DNA of 64,000 nt from Vibrio salilacus (GCF_002811245.1 NZ_NIVQ01000010.1:55599-119598); one strand, 5' to 3'; positions 27,019-37,205 are shown, counted from the stretch's first letter. Program-made: numbers and translations. Notes: a model not told the origin generated them from the sequence alone.

Positions 27019-28152
27019 ATGGCAGTTAATGTAAATACAAACGTAGCAGCAATGACAGCACAACGTTACCTAAACGGTGCGAACAACGCTCAACAAGCAT
27101 CAATGGAGCGTTTGTCATCAGGCTTCAAGATCAACAGTGCAAAAGACGATGCAGCGGGTCTACAAATTTCGAACCGCTTAAACGTACAAAGCCGTGGTCT
27201 TGACGTTGCAGTACGTAACGCGAACGATGGTATCTCTATCGCGCAAACTGCTGAAGGCGCGATGAACGAGACAACCAATATTCTTCAACGTATGCGTGAC
27301 CTATCGCTACAATCTGCAAACGGTTCAAACTCTAAGTCTGAGCGTGTTGCGATTCAAGAAGAAGTCACGGCGCTAAATGATGAGCTTAACCGTATCGCCG
27401 AAACCACATCATTTGGTGGTAATAAGCTACTTAACGGTACGTTCACAACCAAGTCTATGCAAATTGGTGCTGACAACGGTGAAGCAGTCATGCTGACCCT
27501 GAATGACATGCGTTCAGACAACGTTGGCATGGGTGGGACTAGCTACCAAGCAACGGAAGGTAAAGATCAAAACTGGACCGTTGCAACAGGGGCAAACGAC
27601 CTTGCCATCACTTTGACTGACAAAAGCGGTCAAGAGCAAACCATTAATATCAATGCAAAACAAGGCGATGATATTGAAGAGCTTGCCACTTACATCAATG
27701 GTCAAACAGATATGGTTAAAGCGTCTGTAAACGAAGATGGTCAGCTACAAGTGTTTGCTGGTGCAAACAAAGTTGACGGCGCCGTTTCTTTTGCTGGTGG
27801 CTTAGCGGGCGAGCTAAACATGGGTGAAGGGAAAGCTGTAACCGTTGATGTGATTGACGTAACCTCGGTTGGCGGCGCGCAAGAATCGGTAGCGATTGTT
27901 GATGCAGCACTACAATATGTAGATAGCCACCGTGCAGAGCTCGGTGCTTTCCAAAACCGCTTCAGCCACGCTATCAGCAACTTGGACAACATCAATGAGA
28001 ACGTGAACGCTTCGAAGAGCCGTATCAAAGATACCGACTTCGCGAAAGAAACAACCGCGCTAACCAAAACGCAAATTCTTTCTCAAGCTTCAAGCTCTAT
28101 TCTTGCTCAAGCGAAGCAGGCACCAAACTCGGCACTCAGCCTACTCGGTTAA
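27019..28152 (+). CDS. Polar flagellin (FlaB/FlaD-like)
   Basis: A 377-residue flagellin. The start at 27019 ([17 protein letters not shown]) replaces a longer open frame and matches its paralogues. The D0/D1 domains are near identical to the third flagellin and the variable D2/D3 region (about 170-280) differs. Codon use is strongly biased (CGT arginine, AAC asparagine, GGT glycine), the pattern of very highly expressed genes, so this may be a major filament subunit. It has its own sigma-28 promoter and a terminator 12 bases after the stop. Confidence 0.95.
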   Translation: MAVNVNTNVAAMTAQRYLNGANNAQQASMERLSSGFKINSAKDDAAGLQISNRLNVQSRGLDVAVRNANDGISIAQTAEGAMNETTNILQRMRDLSLQSANGSNSKSERVAIQEEVTALNDELNRIAETTSFGGNKLLNGTFTTKSMQIGADNGEAVMLTLNDMRSDNVGMGGTSYQATEGKDQNWTVATGANDLAITLTDKSGQEQTININAKQGDDIEELATYINGQTDMVKASVNEDGQLQVFAGANKVDGAVSFAGGLAGELNMGEGKAVTVDVIDVTSVGGAQESVAIVDAALQYVDSHRAELGAFQNRFSHAISNLDNINENVNASKSRIKDTDFAKETTALTKTQILSQASSSILAQAKQAPNSALSLLG

Positions 28153-28164
28153 TTAACCGTCTAT

Positions 28165-28195
28165 CGAAAAAATCCAGCTTCGGCTGGATTTTTTG
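28165..28195 (+). terminator. Terminator after the second flagellin
   Basis: AATCCAGC (28171-28178) pairs with GCTGGATT (28183-28190) around a TTCG tetraloop, followed by T to 28194. Confidence 0.9.
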
Positions 28196-28271
28196 TTTCT
28201 GCTAAATGATTGATTTTATTGTCCAAATATACATCAAGTCAAAAAAGGCGCAAAAAAGAACTATTTTTTTC

Positions 28272-28298
28272 TAAAGGTATTTTCTATAGGGCCGTTAA
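28272..28298 (+). promoter_or_regulatory. Sigma-28 promoter of the third flagellin
   Basis: TAAA (28272-28275), 15 bases, GCCGTTAA (28291-28298): an excellent FliA match. The ATG is 80 bases downstream. Confidence 0.85.
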
Positions 28299-28378
28299 AG
28301 GATTGAGAGAAATGAGATGTGTTGAAGTGAGGTGAGAGACGCTGATACACATCGCCCTAATGCCTAAGGAGATCAAAT

Positions 28379-29512
28379 ATGGCAATTAACGTAAACACAA
28401 ACGTGTCTGCGATGACTGCTCAGCGTTACCTTAACGGTGCGACTGATGGCATGCAGAAATCGATGGAGCGTCTATCCTCGGGGTACAAGATCAATAGTGC
28501 CCGAGATGACGCAGCTGGCCTTCAAATCTCAAATCGCTTGAACTCACAAAGCCGTGGTTTAGACATGGCGGTAAAAAATGCCAATGATGGTATTTCTATC
28601 GCTCAAACTGCTGAAGGTGCGATGAATGAGACCACCAACATACTGCAACGTATGCGTGATTTGGCGTTGCAATCTTCAAATGGTTCTAACTCTCGTTCTG
28701 AGCGTGTTGCTATCCAAGAGGAAGTGACGGCACTGAATGACGAATTAAACCGTATTGCGGAAACCACCTCTTTTGGTGGTAACAAGCTACTCAACGGGAC
28801 CTTTGGTAGTCAGTCTTTCCAGATTGGTGCAAGCTCTGGTGAGGCGGTTCAGCTTTCAATGGGAAGTATGCGTTCTGACACCATGGATATGGGGGGTAAA
28901 GCGTATGTTGCTCAAGAAAGTAAAGCGGCGGATTGGGTGGTATCCGAAGGGACAACCGACTTAACTCTCAACTATACTGATGTTAATGGTGATGCCAAGG
29001 AGCTAACGATCAACGCTAAAGCTGGCGATGATATGGAGCAACTTGCCACTTATATTAACGGTCAAAGTGAGGACGTGAAAGCGTCTGTGGGTGAGGAAGG
29101 TAAATTGCAACTGTTTGCATCTACAAACAAGGTTGCAACAGATGTCACTATTGGTGGTGGATTAGGTGGTGAAATCGGTTTCGGCGCTGCGCAAGACAGA
29201 ACCGTGGCGGATGTCGACGTTACTTCGGTTGCGGGCTCTCAGTTGGCAGTCTCTGTCATTGATGGCGCGCTGAAATCGGTGGATAGTCAGCGCGCAGAAC
29301 TGGGTGCTTTCCAAAACCGTTTTGGTCATGCAATCAGTAACCTAGACAACATTAATGAAAATGTTAATGCGTCTCGTAGCCGGATTGTTGATACGGACTA
29401 TGCCAAAGAAACGACGGCTATGACTAAGTCGCAGATTCTTCAGCAAGCGAGTACCTCTGTCCTAGCGCAAGCTAAGCAGTCTCCGTCGGCAGCTCTTAGC
29501 TTATTAGGTTAA
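28379..29512 (+). CDS. Polar flagellin (FlaA/FlaB-like)
   Basis: A third 377-residue flagellin, [20 protein letters not shown], with the same D0/D1 ends and a distinct centre. Position last in the array corresponds to flaA in V. parahaemolyticus and flaB in V. cholerae. No hairpin terminator follows within the 71-base gap, so the downstream flaG-fliD-flaI-fliS genes are probably partly transcribed from this sigma-28 promoter. AAGGAG lies just upstream of the ATG. Confidence 0.95.
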   Translation: MAINVNTNVSAMTAQRYLNGATDGMQKSMERLSSGYKINSARDDAAGLQISNRLNSQSRGLDMAVKNANDGISIAQTAEGAMNETTNILQRMRDLALQSSNGSNSRSERVAIQEEVTALNDELNRIAETTSFGGNKLLNGTFGSQSFQIGASSGEAVQLSMGSMRSDTMDMGGKAYVAQESKAADWVVSEGTTDLTLNYTDVNGDAKELTINAKAGDDMEQLATYINGQSEDVKASVGEEGKLQLFASTNKVATDVTIGGGLGGEIGFGAAQDRTVADVDVTSVAGSQLAVSVIDGALKSVDSQRAELGAFQNRFGHAISNLDNINENVNASRSRIVDTDYAKETTAMTKSQILQQASTSVLAQAKQSPSAALSLLG

Positions 29513-29583
29513 TCGATAGGTTCGATTGGAGCTTATTGGTACAACGTTATGTTGTGACCTGCTAAGGTGGAAGGGAGATCGTT

Positions 29584-30012
29584 ATGGAAATACCATCCTA
29601 CACATCGAACATCCAGCCTTATGGCTCAGAAAGTGGCACTAAACTTGCTTCAAAGTACGATGGTGTACAGCAAGTTTCCTCACCCAAGGAGCAAGTCTCT
29701 ACCGCTGAGATAAGTGAGAAAACGAGTCAGTCGATAGAAAAAGCGATAGAAGCCTCGCAAGAGCGTGAAAAGCTAAATCGAGCTGAGCGTGAAAGGATTG
29801 TTCAACAGATGAATGATTTCATCTCGTCGATCAATAAAGGCTTGTCATTTCGTGTTGACGAAGAATCGGGCAGAGATGTTGTGACGATATACGAAGCGGA
29901 TACTGGCGATATAATTCGTCAGATACCCGATGAGGAAATGTTGGAGATTTTACGGCGTTTAAGAGAGCAGACCGCTCGCTATTCGTCAGGTCTTGTAAAC
30001 CAAATGGTGTAA
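29584..30012 (+). CDS. flaG: Flagellar protein FlaG
   Basis: FlaG is a small cytoplasmic flagellar protein; mutants in other bacteria make longer filaments. The 142-residue protein has a hydrophilic N-terminal half and the conserved C-terminal FlaG fold, LSFRVDEESGRDVVTIYEAD then IIRQIPDEEMLEILRRL. It sits between the flagellins and fliD as in all vibrios, 19 bases before fliD. No sigma-54 or sigma-28 site of its own is visible. Confidence 0.93.
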   Translation: MEIPSYTSNIQPYGSESGTKLASKYDGVQQVSSPKEQVSTAEISEKTSQSIEKAIEASQEREKLNRAERERIVQQMNDFISSINKGLSFRVDEESGRDVVTIYEADTGDIIRQIPDEEMLEILRRLREQTARYSSGLVNQMV

Positions 30013-30031
30013 TCGTACTTGGAGTAGTTAG

Positions 30032-32050
30032 ATGAGTTTTGGGCCTATAGGCATGAATTCTGGCATGGATATCAATTCTATGGTCAGCAAAATTGTTGAT
30101 GCGGAGCGTGTTCCTAAACAGCAACGCATTGAGAATGAGCGGGCCGAGATTGATTCTAGTATCAGTGCCTATGGTCGACTCAGAGAGTCGCTAGATACGA
30201 TGAAAAACTTGATGGCGAGCTTTCGTCAAGAGAAAGCATTCGCCGCAAGAACTGTGGATTCTACGGATGAAGCGGTTGTATCCGCGACGGCAACCACTGA
30301 AGCTATCGCTGGTCGATATGCTATCGATGTGTTGCAGCTTGCCCAAAGCCACAAAATTGCGTCGGATGTTCTTCCGCAAGACGCAAAATTTGGCCCGGGC
30401 AAGCTGCAGATTTCGCTGGGTGATAAAAACTTTTCCATCAACTTGCAGCAAGACTCGAAACTGGTTGATATCGTACGAGGTATCAACAACAGTAAATCCA
30501 ATCCGGGAGTTCGCGCCGCCGTTATTAACGACGTCGAGGGTCCGCGTTTGATCGTGGCTTCCAATGTATCTGGAGGAGACAACGACATTTCTATGCGCGT
30601 CGAGGCGCAGCCTGGCGACTCACTCAAACAACTCGAATACAAAACTCTTGAGCAGCGAGTGAAGGATCTCGAACGCGCCCGTGCGGCCGCTCAAGAATTG
30701 ATTTCACCGTTAAACCCGGCAGAAAAGAAAGTTGCCGATAAAATCGCGCAAACAATCATCGACGCGGCAAAAGTTGTCGATCAAGAGATTGCCGAAACCT
30801 CAAAACAGGCGGCGATTAATGCCGATCCTAACGCCGTTAAAGAGGCGACGCCCGGTAATGAACTGTCTAATGCAGCGACAGCGGCAGCAGCGAATGCGGG
30901 AATACAAGCCAATAAATACCTCAAGCCTGAAGAACGTATTCCGGGTTGGAGTGAGACCGCGTCGGGGACCTTACTCGACTCATACTGGGAACCAGACCCT
31001 GAGCTCGATAACAAGGCTTTGGAAAAATCATCTGATGTGCCTGGCTGGAGCAATACCGCTTCGGGAACGCTGACCGATTCTTACGTAACACCTAAAGAAG
31101 CCCAAGCTAAGTTGGAGGCTGCAAAAGCCAACCTTGAGCAGCAAGTCGCGGACGAAAAAGTGCGCTTGGCTCAACGAGTTGAAGCCGGTGAGCTTACGCC
31201 TGAACAGGCCAAGCAAATGGAGCGGGCTAAATTACCGCAAAAAGAACGTGAATATTTAGAGCGCATCGATCAAGCTCAGCGCGATCTCGACGCTGCTCAA
31301 CAATCGTTTGATACCTATCGTGGTATGACCGAAGTTCAGTCAGCACAAGATGCCAAAGTGCTACTCGATGGGGTTGCTCAGTTATCGAGTAGCAATAATA
31401 TTATTGAAGATGCTATTGATGGCGTCGACTTGACCCTCAAAGGTCGTTCTGAGCCGGGGAAAGCCCCATCAGAAATTGATATAGAATATGATCGTCAAGG
31501 TGTGCGAGAAGACATCGAACAGTTTGTTGCAGCCTATAATCAGTTTTATCGAGTGATAAAAGAGCTCTCGAGTGTCGACCCAACCACAGGGATGGCAGGA
31601 CCGCTCTCGGGTGATAGCATTGTTCGTAGTGCTGATTCGCGTTTAAAATCGGTATTTTCTTCTCGCATTGAGCCTGCACCTGAAGACTTAAAGTCATTAA
31701 CTGAGTTTGGAGTCACCACAACTCGACAGGGTGACTTAGAAATCAACTATCAGATGCTCGACAAACAGCTCAATAATAACTTCAGCAAGTTAGCCGATTT
31801 TTTTGGTGGCAACCAAGGTTTTGCTAAAAAGGTTGAAGATGCAATCCAAGGCCTTACTGGAGTAACGGGTTCGATCCGTAACCGTGAACGCAGCATGATT
31901 GAGCATAATTATCGACTTCAAGATGATCAGGCGGCATTGGATCGCCGTATGGAGAGCTTAGAAAATCGAACTCACGCCAAATTTTCGGCGATGCAAGACG
32001 CCACCAGTAAAATGCAGTCTCAGTTAGCAGGGATGATGAATGCCCTTTGA
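30032..32050 (+). CDS. fliD: Flagellar filament capping protein FliD
   Basis: FliD forms the cap under which exported flagellin folds and polymerises. At 672 residues it is of the long Vibrio type. The N-terminal domain begins with the typical GMDINSMVSKIVDAER, and the C-terminal FliD_C domain includes SGDSIVRSADSRLK and FGVTTTRQGDLEIN. A large central insertion is Ala/Glu/Lys-rich and contains two copies of a 16-residue motif, PGWSETASGTLLDSY and PGWSNTASGTLTDSY, 33 residues apart (starting at residues 303 and 336). The stop overlaps flaI by 11 bases. Confidence 0.95.
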   Translation: MSFGPIGMNSGMDINSMVSKIVDAERVPKQQRIENERAEIDSSISAYGRLRESLDTMKNLMASFRQEKAFAARTVDSTDEAVVSATATTEAIAGRYAIDVLQLAQSHKIASDVLPQDAKFGPGKLQISLGDKNFSINLQQDSKLVDIVRGINNSKSNPGVRAAVINDVEGPRLIVASNVSGGDNDISMRVEAQPGDSLKQLEYKTLEQRVKDLERARAAAQELISPLNPAEKKVADKIAQTIIDAAKVVDQEIAETSKQAAINADPNAVKEATPGNELSNAATAAAANAGIQANKYLKPEERIPGWSETASGTLLDSYWEPDPELDNKALEKSSDVPGWSNTASGTLTDSYVTPKEAQAKLEAAKANLEQQVADEKVRLAQRVEAGELTPEQAKQMERAKLPQKEREYLERIDQAQRDLDAAQQSFDTYRGMTEVQSAQDAKVLLDGVAQLSSSNNIIEDAIDGVDLTLKGRSEPGKAPSEIDIEYDRQGVREDIEQFVAAYNQFYRVIKELSSVDPTTGMAGPLSGDSIVRSADSRLKSVFSSRIEPAPEDLKSLTEFGVTTTRQGDLEINYQMLDKQLNNNFSKLADFFGGNQGFAKKVEDAIQGLTGVTGSIRNRERSMIEHNYRLQDDQAALDRRMESLENRTHAKFSAMQDATSKMQSQLAGMMNAL

Positions 32051-32363
32051 TACCCAATGTACGCGTGATTTAGCCCTGCTTAGTGATGTTGATCACAAAA
32101 TAAGCCAGGCTCTCGCCGATGAAGAACTAAGTGTTGAAGATATTGCACAACTTGTCGATACAAGGGAACAGATATTGCAAAGTTTACTTAGTGCAATTGA
32201 AGCTCAACCAGAGCTTAAAACATCACAACAGTGGCAAGATGCGGTAAAACGAACCGTCAATGTTGTGCAATTAATGCAAGATAAAACTGCTGAGTTTGGC
32301 CAAGCACTACAAAAATACCGTCGTGGTAAGCGCTCGGTTCAGCAGTATCAGAAGTTTTTATAA
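32040..32363 (+). CDS. flaI: Flagellar protein FlaI (FliT-like)
   Basis: A 107-residue helical, hydrophilic protein located between fliD and fliS where Vibrio species have flaI, the likely functional equivalent of the FliT export chaperone for FliD. No motif identifies it on its own; the call rests on position, size and helix-rich composition. It overlaps the end of fliD by 11 bases. Confidence 0.8.
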   Translation: MPFDTQCTRDLALLSDVDHKISQALADEELSVEDIAQLVDTREQILQSLLSAIEAQPELKTSQQWQDAVKRTVNVVQLMQDKTAEFGQALQKYRRGKRSVQQYQKFL

Positions 32364-32378
32364 ATAAAGAGGTTTGTT

Positions 32379-32789
32379 ATGCGTGGTTCACTTCAGGCTT
32401 ACAAGAAGGTATCGGTTGATAGCCAGCTCAGTGCGGCCTCCCCGCATAAAATTGTTCAAATGTTAATGGCTGGTGCTATTGAGCGTTTGATTCAAGGTAA
32501 AGCGGCGATGATGGCGGGAAATATTCCTGTCAAAGGTGAACGTTTTGGCAAAGCATTAGACATTATAATCAGCTTGCGTAGCTGTCTTTCAATGGATGAT
32601 GGTGGAGATATTGCACAAAATCTCGATCAATTGTATGAATTTATGATCACTCAGATCACAGAAGCGAATCATCAAAATAATCCTCAACCGATTGATGATG
32701 TGATCGAGATCATCCGAGAAATTAAATCCGCGTGGGATCAGATTCCAAATGAATACCATAATTTGACCGCGGAAGATGTAGGTTTATAA
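32379..32789 (+). CDS. fliS: Flagellin export chaperone FliS
   Basis: FliS binds the C-terminus of flagellin in the cytoplasm and prevents premature assembly. The 136-residue protein has the typical FliS features: YKKVSVDSQLSAASPHKIVQMLMAGAIERL near the N-terminus (quoted as separate segments, residues 5-34) and LSMDDGGDIAQNLDQLYEFM. The call is firm from sequence and position. A terminator follows and ends the flagellin-to-fliS unit. Confidence 0.94.
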   Translation: MRGSLQAYKKVSVDSQLSAASPHKIVQMLMAGAIERLIQGKAAMMAGNIPVKGERFGKALDIIISLRSCLSMDDGGDIAQNLDQLYEFMITQITEANHQNNPQPIDDVIEIIREIKSAWDQIPNEYHNLTAEDVGL

Positions 32790-32910
32790 CCAATCGCCAA
32801 TAAAGTGATTGATTAGTAAGCAATATACTAAGTGTGAGCCAAATTGCTTTGGGTTAATATCACATCAGGTAATTGCTTGGTTGCCATATTTTTTTTATCA
32901 AATAGAATAG

Positions 32911-32941
32911 AAGCCACTAACTAGCCTAGTGGCTTTTTTTG
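32911..32941 (+). terminator. Terminator after fliS
   Basis: AAGCCACTA (32911-32919) pairs with TAGTGGCTT (32928-32936), followed by a run of seven T. It separates fliS from flrA. Confidence 0.88.
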
Positions 32942-32958
32942 TTGCTGAAATTTCTACA

Positions 32959-32986
32959 TTGTTTAGCAAGCTATCTGAACTATAGT
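32959..32986 (+). promoter_or_regulatory. Possible sigma-70 promoter of flrA
   Basis: TTGTTT (32959-32964), 16 bases, TATAGT (32981-32986), with the ATG about 70 bases downstream. As master regulator flrA is expected to use housekeeping sigma; no sigma-54 or sigma-28 site is present in the gap. Confidence 0.45.
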
Positions 32987-33055
32987 TATCAATATCAATC
33001 GTTAGAAACAAAATCCAGCCACAACGTTTCATAATAAAGGCAAACATTCTCACCT

Positions 33056-34522
33056 ATGCAAGGTTTAGCAAAACTACTCGTGATTGATGATGATGCGCAG
33101 GCGCGGACCAGTCTCAGTAATATTTTAGAATTTGTTGGAGAACAGTGTGAGGCGATATCTTCGCATCAGCTTGACGATCTAGATTGGTCTCAGGTGTGGG
33201 CTGGCTGTATTCTGGGCTCTTTGGACAGTAAGCAACTTTCTGCTGATCTGAGGTGTAAATTATCCCAAGCTAACCATATCCCGCTATTAACCGCCGGCAA
33301 GCATTCATACCCTGTTGATGAGTTGACTAACTATGTTGGTGAGCTCGAATACCCTCTTAACTATCCACAGTTGAGTGAGGCTCTACGTCACTGCAAAGAT
33401 TTTTTAGGACGTAAAGGGGTCAATGTTGCTGCATCGTCACGTAAAAACACTCTGTTTAGAAGTTTAGTTGGCCAGAGTATGGGCATTAAAGATGTCCGTC
33501 ATTTAATTGAGCAAGTCTCTGGAACTGAAGCTAATGTATTGATTTTAGGTGAGTCAGGTACAGGTAAAGAAGTCGTTGCACGTAATATTCACTATCATTC
33601 AGCGCGACGTAATGGTCCTTTTGTGCCGATCAATTGTGGGGCTATTCCCCCGGATCTGTTGGAAAGTGAGCTGTTTGGTCATGAGAAAGGCGCTTTCACT
33701 GGAGCGATAACCTCACGCAAGGGGCGTTTTGAATTGGCAGAAGGCGGCACACTTTTCTTGGACGAGATTGGTGACATGCCAATGCCGATGCAAGTTAAGC
33801 TTCTGCGCGTGTTGCAAGAGCGTAGTTTTGAGCGGGTGGGTGGCAATACCACGATTCACGTCAATGTGCGTGTAATCGCGGCAACCCACCGTAATTTAGA
33901 AACGATGATTGATGAGCAATCCTTCCGTGAAGACCTTTACTACCGTCTGAACGTGTTTCCGATTGAAATGCCCGCGCTGCGCGATCGTAAAGATGACATC
34001 CCATTGCTACTGCAGGAATTAATGACGCGTATGGAGGCGGAAGGGGCAATGCCGATCTGCTTTACTCCGCGTTCGATTAACTCGCTAATGGAACATGAAT
34101 GGCACGGTAACGTGCGCGAGTTGGCTAACTTAGTCGAACGTATGATCATTCTTTATCCTAATAGTCTGGTTGATGTGAATCATTTACCGACTAAATATCG
34201 TTACAGTGATATTCCTGAGTTCCAACCGGAATACCATCACAGTTGCTCAGTCGAAGAGCAAGAACGCGATGCTCTACAAGATATTTTCTCAGAAGACTTC
34301 AGTATCGTATCCAACGATACCTTCCAGCAGCATAATAATGCGCCGCAAAGTTTGCCGCCAGAAGGAGTCAACTTGAAAGAGATGGTCGCGGACTTGGAAG
34401 TCAATATGATCAACCAAGCCTTGGACGCTCAGGGTGGCGTGGTTGCAAGAGCTGCAGATATGCTTGGTATGCGTCGTACCACGTTAGTAGAGAAGATGCG
34501 AAAGTACAATTTGCAACGATAA
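33056..34522 (+). CDS. flrA: Master flagellar regulator FlrA (sigma-54 activator)
   Basis: FlrA (FlaK/FleQ) activates sigma-54 promoters of flrBC and early flagellar genes and in V. cholerae is inhibited by cyclic di-GMP. The 488-residue protein has a receiver-like N-terminal domain, a central AAA+ domain with Walker A GESGTGKE (about 164), the sigma-54 contact loop GAFTGA (about 212) and Walker [12 protein letters not shown], and a C-terminal helix-turn-helix ([20 protein letters not shown]). The receiver has acidic residues at 11-14, but the site of the phospho-acceptor reads WAGCILGSL, so phosphorylation is unlikely. Confidence 0.95.
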   Translation: MQGLAKLLVIDDDAQARTSLSNILEFVGEQCEAISSHQLDDLDWSQVWAGCILGSLDSKQLSADLRCKLSQANHIPLLTAGKHSYPVDELTNYVGELEYPLNYPQLSEALRHCKDFLGRKGVNVAASSRKNTLFRSLVGQSMGIKDVRHLIEQVSGTEANVLILGESGTGKEVVARNIHYHSARRNGPFVPINCGAIPPDLLESELFGHEKGAFTGAITSRKGRFELAEGGTLFLDEIGDMPMPMQVKLLRVLQERSFERVGGNTTIHVNVRVIAATHRNLETMIDEQSFREDLYYRLNVFPIEMPALRDRKDDIPLLLQELMTRMEAEGAMPICFTPRSINSLMEHEWHGNVRELANLVERMIILYPNSLVDVNHLPTKYRYSDIPEFQPEYHHSCSVEEQERDALQDIFSEDFSIVSNDTFQQHNNAPQSLPPEGVNLKEMVADLEVNMINQALDAQGGVVARAADMLGMRRTTLVEKMRKYNLQR

Positions 34523-34590
34523 AGTGCTCAAATATTGACTGTCAATTTTTAGGCGATTTGATAAGCTTTTGAAAAGTAAGATAAATAGCC

Positions 34591-34606
34591 TGGCGTGTTT
34601 TTTGCA
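34591..34606 (+). promoter_or_regulatory. Sigma-54 promoter of flrBC
   Basis: TGGCGTGTTTTTTGCA at 34591-34606 has the -24 GG and -12 GC spaced by exactly 10 bases. It ends 38 bases before the flrB ATG and should be the FlrA target. Confidence 0.87.
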
Positions 34607-34643
34607 TAACAAGCTATTGTAGTTTTTAAGGCAGAAATACGTC

Positions 34644-35702
34644 ATGCATCCAACACCACCGATAGATAGCCCAAACCCGCTCGGCACACTTGAACAACAG
34701 GTCGTTCGTTATCAACAAGTGCTCGATGTGATGCCTGCAGGAGTAATACTGCTTGATACTCAAGGTATGGTGCAAGAAGCTAACCCAGAAGCGCGACGTT
34801 TACTTGAAGTGCCACTGGTCGGTGAAAAGTGGTTTGAGGTGATTCAACAAGCATTTTCACCACGCGAAGATGACGGCCATGAAATATCGCTGCGCAATGG
34901 TCGTAAAGTTCGTCTGGCGATTTCTGCGTCAGCAACAGGTCAGTTAATTTTAATCACAGACCTAACCGAAACGCGCTTATTGCAATCACGTATCAGTGAC
35001 TTGCAACGTTTATCATCATTGGGTCGGATGGTGGCCTCGTTGGCACATCAGGTCAGAACTCCACTCTCTAGCGCGATGCTATATGCCTCTAACCTTGGCG
35101 CGCCGAACCTACCTCCTGCAACTAAAGACCGCTTTCAGACTAAGCTGATGGATCGTCTGCACGATTTAGAAAAGCAGGTCAATGATATGTTGTTGTTTGC
35201 CAAAGGTGGCGATAATAAAGTTGTTAAACCATTCACGATCGAAGACTTAATGGCAGAGTTCTCTCCGATGATTGAAACGGCGGTTAAAGCCAACCAAATT
35301 GATTACCATCTCGAAGTTGAGCAGCAACAGACTCAGTTATTGGGTAACGTTAATGCGATTGCATCTGCCCTGAGCAACCTCGCGTTAAATGCGATTCAAA
35401 TTGCAGGTAAAGGTTCACAATTGGATATTTTCTGTCGTGCGGTTAATAGCGAATTAAAAATATCGGTGCAAGACAGTGGGCCAGGCGTTCCTGTTGAGCT
35501 ACAAAACAAGATCATGGAACCTTTCTTCACCACGCGTTCGCAAGGTACTGGGCTAGGATTGGCTGTGGTACAGATGGTATGTCGCGCGCATGATGGGAGG
35601 TTAGAACTTATTTCACCGCAGGGGGAAGGGGCGTGCTTTACGATGTGTATTCCGCTTGAACGTCGCCCTGATGTTGACCAAAAACCAATGACTGGAGAAT
35701 GA
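34644..35702 (+). CDS. flrB: Flagellar sensor histidine kinase FlrB
   Basis: FlrB phosphorylates FlrC to start class III transcription. The 352-residue protein has no membrane segments and is cytoplasmic. It has a PAS domain at about 20-110 (DVMPAGVILLDTQGMVQEANP), the phospho-histidine motif SLAHQVRTPLSSAM near 134, and the ATPase domain with N-box LSNLALNAIQ, G1 VQDSGPGVP and G2 TRSQGTGLGLAVVQ. It overlaps the flrC frame by four bases or ends just before it, depending on the flrC start. Confidence 0.95.
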   Translation: MHPTPPIDSPNPLGTLEQQVVRYQQVLDVMPAGVILLDTQGMVQEANPEARRLLEVPLVGEKWFEVIQQAFSPREDDGHEISLRNGRKVRLAISASATGQLILITDLTETRLLQSRISDLQRLSSLGRMVASLAHQVRTPLSSAMLYASNLGAPNLPPATKDRFQTKLMDRLHDLEKQVNDMLLFAKGGDNKVVKPFTIEDLMAEFSPMIETAVKANQIDYHLEVEQQQTQLLGNVNAIASALSNLALNAIQIAGKGSQLDIFCRAVNSELKISVQDSGPGVPVELQNKIMEPFFTTRSQGTGLGLAVVQMVCRAHDGRLELISPQGEGACFTMCIPLERRPDVDQKPMTGE

Positions 35703-35704
35703 CA

Positions 35705-37108
35705 ATGGCTCAAAGCAAGGTCCTGATAGTAGAAGATGATGAAGGTCTACGCGAGGCTCTCGTCGATACGTTAGCGTTGGCAGGCTACGAGTGGCTCGAA
35801 GCAGATAGCGCAGAAGACGCTTTGGTCAAGCTTAAGTCAAATAGTGTCGATATTGTGGTATCTGATGTACAAATGGCCGGTATGGGTGGTTTAGTCTTAC
35901 TGCGTAATATTAAACAGCACTGGCCAAATCTTCCGGTGCTGCTAATGACAGCGTATGCCAATATTGAAGATGCGGTGTCGGCGATGAAAGATGGGGCGAT
36001 TGATTACATGGCTAAGCCTTTTGCGCCTGAAGTCTTGCTCAATATGGTCAGCCGCTATGCTCCGGTTAAGTCGGACGATAATGGCGATGCAGTTGTCGCT
36101 GATGAAAAAAGTATTAAGTTACTTGCTCTTGCAGAGAAAGTGGCCAAAACCGATGCCAGTGTCATGGTGCTTGGGCCGAGTGGTTCAGGTAAAGAGGTGA
36201 TGTCTCGCTATATTCACAATGCATCTAATCGTAAAGATGGACCATTTGTCGCAATTAACTGTGCGGCGATTCCTGACAACATGTTAGAAGCGACCTTGTT
36301 TGGTTATGAAAAAGGTGCTTTTACCGGAGCGGTACAAGGGTGTCCAGGTAAGTTTGAACAGGCGCAAGGTGGAACCATTTTGCTTGATGAAATCAGTGAG
36401 ATGGATTTGAATCTGCAAGCTAAACTCCTGCGCGTATTGCAAGAGCGCGAAGTGGAACGTCTTGGCAGTCGCAAGAGTATTAAATTAGATGTTCGCGTAC
36501 TCGCGACCAGTAACCGTGACCTAAAACAGTACGTCAATCAGGGTAACTTTCGCGAAGATTTATACTACCGCCTTAATGTATTTCCAATTGCTTGGCCTGC
36601 ACTTTGCGAGCGCCAAGGCGATATTGAACCGCTGGCAAATCATCTAGTTGAACGCCATTGTCAAAAACTGGGAATGCCAGTACCAAGCGTGTCGGCTCAG
36701 GCCGTGAACAAACTTTTGTCTTACTCTTGGCCTGGTAATGTCCGTGAGCTGGATAACGTGATACAACGCGCGTTAATTTTAAGTGAAAATGACAACATTG
36801 GTGGCGAGCATATTTTGCTCGAAGGGCTAGATTGGCAAGATGCCTCAAGTTTACAAGTTGCGGTTGAAAGCAGTGATAGTATGGTGGCTCCTGACATTAA
36901 GCCTATTGCCGAAATGACAAAAAATTTGACATCGAGTGTCGGTTTAGGTGGAGAGCTTAGAGATCAAGAGTTTGCGATTATTCTTGACACGTTGGAAGAA
37001 TGTCACGGTCGTCGCAAAGAGATGGCGGAAAAATTGGGCATAAGTCCACGTACTTTACGCTACAAGCTAGCAAAAATGCGTGATGCTGGGATTGATATTC
37101 CCAACTAA
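35705..37108 (+). CDS. flrC: Flagellar sigma-54 response regulator FlrC
   Basis: FlrC, when phosphorylated by FlrB, activates sigma-54 promoters of basal-body, hook and some filament genes. The 467-residue protein has a receiver domain with phospho-acceptor aspartate in VVSDVQMAGMGG (about 53), an AAA+ domain with GPSGSGKEV (about 157), the GAFTGA loop and a C-terminal Fis-type helix-turn-helix (KEMAEKLGISPRTLRYKLAK). I chose the ATG at 35705 because GGAG is 7 bases upstream; the ATGA overlap at 35699 is an alternative that adds two residues. Confidence 0.95.
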   Translation: MAQSKVLIVEDDEGLREALVDTLALAGYEWLEADSAEDALVKLKSNSVDIVVSDVQMAGMGGLVLLRNIKQHWPNLPVLLMTAYANIEDAVSAMKDGAIDYMAKPFAPEVLLNMVSRYAPVKSDDNGDAVVADEKSIKLLALAEKVAKTDASVMVLGPSGSGKEVMSRYIHNASNRKDGPFVAINCAAIPDNMLEATLFGYEKGAFTGAVQGCPGKFEQAQGGTILLDEISEMDLNLQAKLLRVLQEREVERLGSRKSIKLDVRVLATSNRDLKQYVNQGNFREDLYYRLNVFPIAWPALCERQGDIEPLANHLVERHCQKLGMPVPSVSAQAVNKLLSYSWPGNVRELDNVIQRALILSENDNIGGEHILLEGLDWQDASSLQVAVESSDSMVAPDIKPIAEMTKNLTSSVGLGGELRDQEFAIILDTLEECHGRRKEMAEKLGISPRTLRYKLAKMRDAGIDIPN

Positions 37109-37136
37109 CGTGTTAATTTTCCTGTAACGAGCGACG

Positions 37137-37152
37137 TGGCACAAGGATTGCA
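37137..37152 (+). promoter_or_regulatory. Sigma-54 promoter of fliEFGHIJ
   Basis: TGGCACAAGGATTGCA at 37137-37152 is a near-perfect -24/-12 element with 10 bases between GG and GC. The fliE start is 54 bases downstream. Confidence 0.9.
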
Positions 37153-37205
37153 GCGTTATAATTCCAGCACATGTTTATGTCAAAGAGTTGACAACCGAGG
37201 TTTTG

